This document shows positions 60,161-64,000 of a stretch of 64,000 bases of DNA, piece by piece. The position numbers and the translations under genes were made by a program. The notes below the pieces were generated by a model that saw only the letters and a program-made list of their open reading frames with translations, did not search any database and had not been told where the DNA came from. How positions within the stretch are numbered: position 1 is the first letter of the stretch; each line of letters starts with the position of its first letter. Origin of the DNA: Polytrichum commune (Eukaryota; Streptophyta; Polytrichopsida; Polytrichales; Polytrichaceae); NCBI GenBank assembly GCA_950295325.1, contig OX485804.1, positions 14,944,001-15,008,000 on the forward strand, written 5' to 3'.

Positions 60161-61499
60161 TTGTGGCTTTAGGTGTTCGGCGATACAGGTTAAATGGCCG
60201 ATCCGGAAGGGAGAGAGCGCGGGGAGGGAGGGGAGGCGGGGGGGGGGGAGGGAGGGAGGGAGGGAGAGAGACAGAGTCAGGGATACCTTGGACAGATGTC
60301 CGAGGAAGGGAGAGAGCGCGGGGAGGAAGGGGAGGGAGGGGAGGGAGAGGGAGAGGGAGAGTTGTTTTTTTCAAAGCTTTTTTCAAAGCTTGATCTTCCT
60401 CTTTTCAGAGGCCCTTTCCTTTCTATTCTTCATCAAAATAAAGCAAGGGTGGGTGGGTGGGATTTTCCTCAACACAAATCTATTTCCTTTCAAGTCATAG
60501 TGTCTATCATTATGCTTGTAGTACTAGGCTTTGTACAATATGGAATGGCTTGATTTTTCAGGAATTAACTAAAAACTCTGTCTGTGTGGTATGAGTAGTC
60601 AGAATGTAGAGATTTGGTGTGCTCATTACATGACTTGTATACATAAGCTTAGTCCATAACCTAAGTTCAAAACCTTAGTTCAGAACAAAGTCTAACTATG
60701 CAATGTATTGTGTTTGGAAGCCATTGTAACTAATGTTACCAATGTCACCAATATCATCATCAAGTACTAGGTTGAGTATATCATATGTAAACTTGTACAT
60801 ATTTATCAATACTGTCTCAACTACTTTGTAGTGGTTGTGTGCTAATCAAAATACTATTTCAAAGCAATAACACTACTTTCATGCTTATCATATAATAAGA
60901 TGAAAGAGTATTCAAACTTGAACAATGTACTATTGTTGGTGTAGAAAATGTGAAGAGCTAGCCTCACCTGCACCCGTGCCAACCCAAACAAACAAAATGT
61001 GTGTTAGAAAGGCGTGTGTCAGGTGTCTTCAGCTAAGCTCAGTTGCTATCCATGTCACACATTAACCTCACCTGTCAAGTCCATTGATGCTTTGCAAAGA
61101 CAATACTCATTACAAATCAATGAGTATACAAACCTGCTCTTTTGCCATGTTGTGTAACTTGATAGTGACAATCTCTAATTCTCCCAATGTCAGTTTTTTC
61201 ACCTTCCCTCCAACCTTGCTCTCACATTCACGTCCTTCACACATGTAAAAGAGTTTTCACATGGGAGAAAAGAGGCTTAAGTATTGGTGTGGTCAAGCAA
61301 AGAGGTTGTTTTAGGTCACGGAAACCCTAAAACGTGGAGTATGGTAACTATTTTTTACCATGGTAACTTAACCCATGGTTAGTTTCAACCATCTGACTAT
61401 GGTGTTGATTCCCTTAGGTGTCTCAGCCCTATTGGAATGTTCATATTAGATTGTCAGTAATATTACTTTTTAATTCAAAGGCAAATTCTAGAGCAAAGC

Positions 61500-61535
<36 letters not shown>

Positions 61536-62610
61536 CATGAGTTATAAAAATGTAATTTCAGTAATTACAATACTCAATTTTTATATCCACTAAGCCTAAT
61601 TAACCCTAAATTTTAATTAATGGAATTAACTCCAATTAAACCCGGTAATTAAAATAATTGATTAATTAGTTCCATTAAGTATATTTTATACTTAAGTGCG
61701 TATGAATATTCTTGAAAGTAGCCAGAATTATCTAAAATATTATAAAATATACCAACCACATCAGCACACTAAATTTAAGTGACATTTAAGAATGACGAAG
61801 ACAATTTCAAATGGTAAGTCATAAAAATTATATCCTCAATGTTGATGAGGATTTTCTAATTTTTTGACTTCCAAGTTAATTACATTCTTGGTTGATGGTT
61901 TTACTTCCGGAATGAAATCCCATTTAATGCCTTAATTACTAGGTGGAAGTACACATATATATTGGATTTGAGACATTGAAGGTGAAGTGCACTCAATATG
62001 GGATTTGTAGTCAAGCGGCCTTCAAGAATGGAAGAGCAATGTTTTTTTCGATTTCGGGCGGGGCGGGCAGCTATTTTCGGGCGGGGCCAGAATTTAATGT
62101 AATGTGATTTAATGTGTGATTTAATGCAATCAGGCCGAATCGATCACGATATATTTAGGGGCCGCTTAAAATTAGGCAAACAAGGTGAAAAGTCAGCTCG
62201 ATTTCAAGAACAGGGTAAAAAGGGGTCCAATTGTGGATTTACTTAGGGCCCCGTTGAAATTACTTTTAGAAAGAAAAAAAGTATGGGCTTCACCACACTT
62301 ACGTATAACTGGGGTATATGAATCAGGCCGAATCGATTACGATATATTTAGGGGCCGCTTAAAATTAGGCAAACAGGGTGAAAAGTCAGCTCGGGTTGAA
62401 TCGGAATATTTATTAACCTCAAATTTAGAAAATCTAAATGAGATCATGAAAACTTATCCCTAAATTTAATGCTCAAAAGAAAAGAGGGTAAATCTGGTTA
62501 TGGGTGTAAGTTTCATAACCCAATATAGTGTGGGCTTCAACTTTTTGAATTTCCTAGAATTCCGTGTAAACTTAGGGACATCATAAATAATTATTCAATT
62601 ACCATCAATA
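60160..62610. other. Gene-free segment with purine tracts and a duplicated block
   Basis: A G/A-only strip of about 160 bp with runs of GGGA/GAGA lies at 60205-60362. A (GA)n repeat lies at about 61502-61531. A direct repeat of about 80 bp (AATCAGGCCGAATCGATnACGATATATTTAGG onward) occurs at 62126-62206 and 62319-62398, 193 bp apart. The 92-codon frame at 62185-62463 spans this duplication and shows no domain. No gene is supported. Confidence 0.45.
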
Positions 62611-62754
62611 TATGACTCCCGTGTGTTATATGACTGCCATGTGCTATATGACTCCCGTGTGTTATATGACTTCCATGTGTTATATGACTCCTGTGTGTTA
62701 TATGACTGCCATGTCTTATATGACTCCCGTGTGTTATATGACTGCCTTGGGTTA
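62611..62754 (+). repeat. Exact 18-bp-period tandem array of TATGACT half-sites, x 8
   Basis: TATGACT starts at 62611, 62629, 62647, 62665, 62683, 62701, 62719 and 62737. Unit consensus is TATGACTSCCRTGTGYTA, followed by one degenerate unit. It ends 123 bp before the SET gene ATG, so it sits in its promoter or leader. Long Y-N-T-R-E/W type frames on the minus strand are translations of the array. Confidence 0.9.
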
Positions 62755-62876
62755 TTTGACCACCCTTTCGTATGTATCCAAATATTCAAGTGACTGCGCG
62801 CATGTGAGCACTCACTCCTTGTAAGGTATCCCCATATCACAAATTGACCCGCCCCGTATGCCGTGCACATCACAGG

Positions 62877-63775
62877 ATGGCAGGAGGGGAGGTGGAAAGC
62901 TTGAAGCATCTACAGTTATGGCAAGAAGAAGAGGTCCAAGCAGACGCAATGCGGCTATCCAAGTACCCATGCCCATGCATGGAGTGTGCAGGAGGGAAAG
63001 TCCTCGATCGAGCCACAATCCGAAAGCATCTTCGCAGCAAAAAAAGGGACCCTGTGTTTACAGCGTCTATCTTGGTGAGTCATTCCATGAAACGACTTTT
63101 GAATTAGCGTAAGCGGGTGGTCATGCTATGAGCGAATTTTCATCTTTGTGTACATGAATTTTGTAGGCCCGATGGAGACCCATTGTAAAAGCTGCTTGCA
63201 AGACATCCCTGAGAAAGTTTCTAGGAGGATACGAAACGCCTTCACAGTCAATGCCAAACACAACGTCTGCAAGAGTACGAGCCTTGCAGACATGGGGGTC
63301 AAACGTGTATGATGGACAGTGGTGTGACGGGCCCATCCCAAAACTTATAAAGTTTTCATACTGGAATAGAGAATGGGAAGTAAGGGTGTCCAACTTCCCA
63401 TTCATGGGTTGGGGTCTCTTTGCACTTCAACCTGCCAAAGAGGGAGAGGAACTGCTTCCATTCGTAGGACCACAATACACCTTGGGAGAATATAGAGCTT
63501 TGAAGAAGGCACAACCTCGAGTGAAGTCATATGCGATGCAAGTTGAGCCGGACTTGTACATCGATGAAGATGTAATGAAGGGGAATGTCGTTGGCTTCAT
63601 AAATAGTTCCATAGGACGCAAAGAAATAGGAAATGTGGTGTGGGAATTTCGCATGTTGCCAAAACCCTGGAACAAACATGAATGGGGGTATGTAATCACC
63701 TTAGCCACAAAGGACATTTTGGTCGGAGAAGAGTTGTATGCACACTACTCTTTGAACCCGCACACCGCATTGTAG
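62877..63775 (+). CDS. SET-domain protein with N-terminal transposase-associated-type cysteine finger
   Basis: Two exons, 62877-63074 and 63167-63775, separated by a 92-bp GT-AG phase-0 intron, give 268 residues. Residues about 29-55 read KYPCPCMECAGGKVLDRATI, then RKHL, the CPC-x2-C..HL pattern of the domain found at the N-terminus of plant CACTA transposases. After a basic linker the rest is a compact SET domain: GWGLFAL at its start, EELLPFVG, GFINSS at the pseudoknot (usual RFINHSC; His replaced by Ser), then GEELYAHYSL (usual GEEL..DY; Tyr kept). SET proteins transfer methyl groups from S-adenosylmethionine to lysines. Loss of the NH pair makes activity uncertain. There is no post-SET Cys cluster. 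An upstream exon is possible because CACAG precedes the ATG. The start is chosen as the first ATG. The gene lies inside the CACTA element, flanked by its motif on both sides (62611-62754 and 63832-63851). Confidence 0.8.
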
Positions 63776-63831
63776 GCTGGCACCCATTAGTCCATATTAG
63801 GAATGAGTAAAGTGTGTCATGTGTTCACTAA

Positions 63832-63851
63832 CATGACTACACCAAGTCATG
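63832..63851. promoter_or_regulatory. Palindrome downstream of the SET gene
   Basis: CATGACTACACCAAGTCATG, a variant of the 20-bp motif (first and last base changed symmetrically), 57 bp after the SET stop codon. It supports the view that the element extends past the SET gene. Confidence 0.65.
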
Positions 63852-64000
63852 TTTTGATTTGACAAAATTTTGTATACATGTCCACACCACGGTATAGATG
63901 TGTACGTGGAACATGACCAATTTTTCACATCCATTATTTTTCCGTTATATGTTGCATGAAATTACTTTTACCTGACACACTCTTGTCTTCATAATCGATG

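Larger units (their letters stand above)
50522..64000. mobile_element. CACTA (En/Spm-like) transposon, left end and at least 13.5 kb; right end outside window
   Basis: The terminus reads CACTACAACAGATTGGATAT, the canonical CACTA-type end, and is followed by repeated TATGACT/AGTCATA motifs as in CACTA subterminal regions. Genes inside are a TNP1/Ptta-like protein, a DUF8039-like protein and a transposase-associated-type cysteine finger fused to SET, all except SET being protein classes known from plant En/Spm-like elements. A 3-bp GAG precedes the end and would be the target-site duplication if it recurs after the right end. No complementary TGTTGTAGTG end occurs before 64,000. The main TnpD/Tnp2 transposase is not in the window and may lie further right, or this copy may lack it. 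Confidence 0.7.

Noticed and set aside
60093-60553. Gly/Arg/Glu-rich frames on the plus strand
   Set aside because: Translation of a GGGA/GAGA purine tract and of the minisatellite before it.
62185-62463. 92-codon frame on the plus strand
   Set aside because: Spans a duplicated block and AT-rich sequence; no domain, no splice partner.
62595-62909. Frame with SYNTREs/SYNTWQ repeats on the minus strand
   Set aside because: A reading of the 18-bp half-site array; the period is a multiple of three, so it stays open by chance.

Overview
This is nuclear DNA of a land plant. The evidence is three intron-containing host genes of plant type (a calnexin tail, a SEUSS-like LIM-domain-binding co-regulator and a CYP86-clan cytochrome P450), GT-AG introns of about 90-2900 bp, AT-rich spacers full of inverted-repeat elements, and two large DNA transposons of plant superfamilies. 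The lineage cannot be fixed from the sequence. The sequence style would suit a seed-free plant (bryophyte, lycophyte or fern), but that is a weak inference.

Layout. 1-1,037: last four exons of a calnexin gene (+). 1,038-15,637: about 14.5 kb without a convincing gene, holding decayed dispersed repeats, two hairpin/MITE-like elements, several tandem repeats and, from about 13.4 kb, the probable leader exon and leader intron of the next gene. 15,638-22,793: SEUSS-like gene (+), 14 coding exons, 1104 residues, apparently intact. 24,636-31,037: cytochrome P450 (-), six exons, 529 residues, apparently intact, convergent with SEUSS. 31,038-39,310: gene-free, with a near-perfect 780-bp fold-back element.

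39,311-49,659: a complete 10.35-kb Mutator-like (MULE) transposon with GC-rich terminal inverted repeats of 386 and 434 bp. It carries a DDE/SWIM transposase (-) broken by one in-frame TAG, a three-exon companion gene (+) with a C2HC finger and its own in-frame TAG, and a small proline-rich gene (-). The 9-mer TGTAACATG recurs in its non-coding parts.

50,522-64,000 (continues off the window): a CACTA (En/Spm-like) element starting CACTACAACA. On the minus strand it encodes a six-exon protein joining a TNP1/Ptta-like transposon protein to a degenerate FCP1-type HAD phosphatase domain, and a DUF8039-like gene. On the plus strand it encodes a SET-domain methyltransferase-like protein behind a transposase-associated cysteine finger. 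The 20-bp interrupted palindrome TATGACT-N6-AGTCATA occurs at least 17 times exactly, always in introns, spacers or the terminus and never in the exons modelled here. Half-sites also form an exact 18-bp-period array just upstream of the SET gene.

How the parts may work together: established work on Arabidopsis VANDAL MULEs (VANC) and maize En/Spm (TnpA) shows element-encoded proteins binding short element-specific motifs and relieving silencing. Both neighbouring elements here have that signature (own motif plus accessory proteins). In the CACTA element the accessory set includes chromatin/transcription-type domains (SET, FCP1/HAD). I regard this as the most novel system in the window. The functional link is inference.
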